Source of the DNA: Streptomyces amritsarensis | Lineage (GTDB): Bacteria > Actinomycetota > Actinomycetes > Streptomycetales > Streptomycetaceae | Direction: 5' to 3' | NCBI RefSeq assembly: GCF_001953875.1 | Contig: NZ_MQUR01000068.1 | Span: 1,862-44,917, forward strand | Length of the DNA: 43,056 bases | Shown here: positions 42,394 to 43,056 of the stretch, in pieces | Numbering within the stretch: position 1 is the stretch's first letter | Layout of the letters: each line of letters begins with the position of its first letter | The notes under the pieces: generated by a model | What the model was told of the DNA's origin: nothing | The model's input: only the letters and a program-made list of their open reading frames with translations | Database searches by the model: none | Program-made: the position numbers and the translations under genes

Positions 42394-42981
42394 ATGGCAG
42401 TCCGCACCGCACGTCCCAGTCTCTACATCTCCGTCGACATCGAGGCCGACGGACCCATTCCAGGACCGTATTCGATGATCAGCTTCGGGGCCGCGGTCGC
42501 CGGCCGGCAGGAGGGGGAGGTGTATACGGCCGCAGATCCCGAACGGCGCACCTTCTACCGGGAGCTGCGGCCGATCAGTGACGCGTACGTGCCGGAGGCG
42601 CTGGCCGTCAGCGGGCTGGACCGCGACCGGCTGGTCCGCGAGGGCGCCGACCCGCGGGCGGCGATGGCCGAGTTCCGCGCCTGGGTGCGCAAGGTGTCCG
42701 TGGACGCCCAGCCGGTGATGTGCGGCTACCCGGCGTCCTTCGACTGGACGTTCCTGTACTGGTACCTGATGCGGTTCGGCGGGGACAGCCCCTTCGGCCA
42801 CTCCGGGTGCCTCGACATGAAGACCCTCTACGCGACGAAGGCGCGGGTGCCGCTGCGGGCCGCGGTCAAGGGGCGGATGCCCCGCGAACTGCTGTCCCGG
42901 CGGCGCCACACCCACCACGCACTCGACGACGCGATCGAGCAGGCCGAGCTGATGAGCAACCTGATGCTCTGGCGGCCCTGA
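42394..42981 (+). CDS. DEDD-type 3'-5' exonuclease domain protein
   Basis: A 195-residue nuclease of the RNase H-like exonuclease superfamily. Metal-binding motifs are intact: YISVDIEADGP (Asp, Glu), GYPASFDWTFLYWYL (Asp) and HHALDDAIEQAEL (His, Asp), a DEDDh pattern. It is short, with no extra domain, like oligoribonuclease/RNase T-type enzymes; an RNA substrate is likely but not shown. ATG 42394 has no clear ribosome site, so a leaderless transcript is possible; ATG 42382 is an alternative. It follows the SGNH gene by 50 bases. Confidence 0.85.
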   Translation: MAVRTARPSLYISVDIEADGPIPGPYSMISFGAAVAGRQEGEVYTAADPERRTFYRELRPISDAYVPEALAVSGLDRDRLVREGADPRAAMAEFRAWVRKVSVDAQPVMCGYPASFDWTFLYWYLMRFGGDSPFGHSGCLDMKTLYATKARVPLRAAVKGRMPRELLSRRRHTHHALDDAIEQAELMSNLMLWRP

Positions 42982-43001
42982 CCGACGCACCGTCACCGCA
43001 C

Positions 43002-43029
43002 GTACGGGCGCACGGCGGTTCGCCCGTAC
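43002..43029. terminator. Terminator after the exonuclease gene
   Basis: GTACGGGCG (43002-43010) pairs with CGCCCGTAC (43021-43029), a 9-bp stem with a 10-base loop, 20 bases after the stop. No gene is supported in the remaining bases to the window end. Confidence 0.65.
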
Positions 43030-43056
43030 CGGACGCGGCGGTGCGCCCGCCACACC

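Noticed and set aside
42217..43053. 278-codon minus-strand frame opposite the exonuclease
   Set aside because: No domain or ribosome site; the plus strand carries an intact DEDDh motif set.

Overview
The window is a GC-rich actinobacterial chromosome segment, almost certainly Streptomyces. Support: strong G/C third-position codon bias, frequent GTG starts, many 1-8 bp stop/start overlaps, a pSAM2-like integrative element, an allantoin catabolism cluster with an IclR regulator as in S. coelicolor, and streptomycete-type secreted RHS proteins. All assignments are from reading the sequence; no database search was run.

1-7,280: an actinomycete integrative and conjugative element (AICE). It carries a DUF7848-type gene pair, a GntR/UTRA regulator, an unusual regulator with three winged-helix domains, a small conserved protein, a TraB/FtsK-type DNA translocase, a RepSA-like replication initiator, an excisionase and a tyrosine integrase. 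The integrase reading frame is broken by one missing base just before its last two catalytic residues, so the element may be locked in place. Five copies of an ACGGATRGAC-like repeat lie in the divergent control region. No tRNA gene is visible at either edge.

7,284-18,926: a contact or secreted toxin locus. A 2,465-residue Sec-type RHS protein (RHS/YD repeats, inserted ricin-type lectin, RHS core, autoprocessing Hint domain, about 120-residue C-terminal toxin) is followed by a stop/start-overlapping candidate immunity gene. A secreted DNRLRE/FG-GAP protein is transcribed divergently.

19,034-24,423: an SDR oxidoreductase and a GNAT acetyltransferase, then allantoicase and allantoinase (alc, allB) with a divergent IclR regulator (allR). 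24,490-28,311: a FtsX/ATPase ABC pair divergent from a NarL-type two-component system. 28,401-34,787: a NIPSNAP-like protein, a membrane-anchored STAND NTPase with 14 WD40 repeats (two predicted propellers), a MocR regulator and a MobA-like nucleotidyltransferase. 35,000-36,619: malate synthase (aceB), which uses glyoxylate released from allantoin; its promoter and one next to allR carry the same TTCC-N7-GGAA operator candidate inside the -35/-10 spacer.

36,736-40,836: a three-gene minus-strand operon of an Hsp70/HSPA12-like ATPase, a coiled-coil protein of unknown function and a soluble Ser/Thr kinase with a helical repeat tail. This is the best candidate here for an undescribed system. 41,153-42,981: a secreted SGNH hydrolase and a DEDD-type exonuclease.
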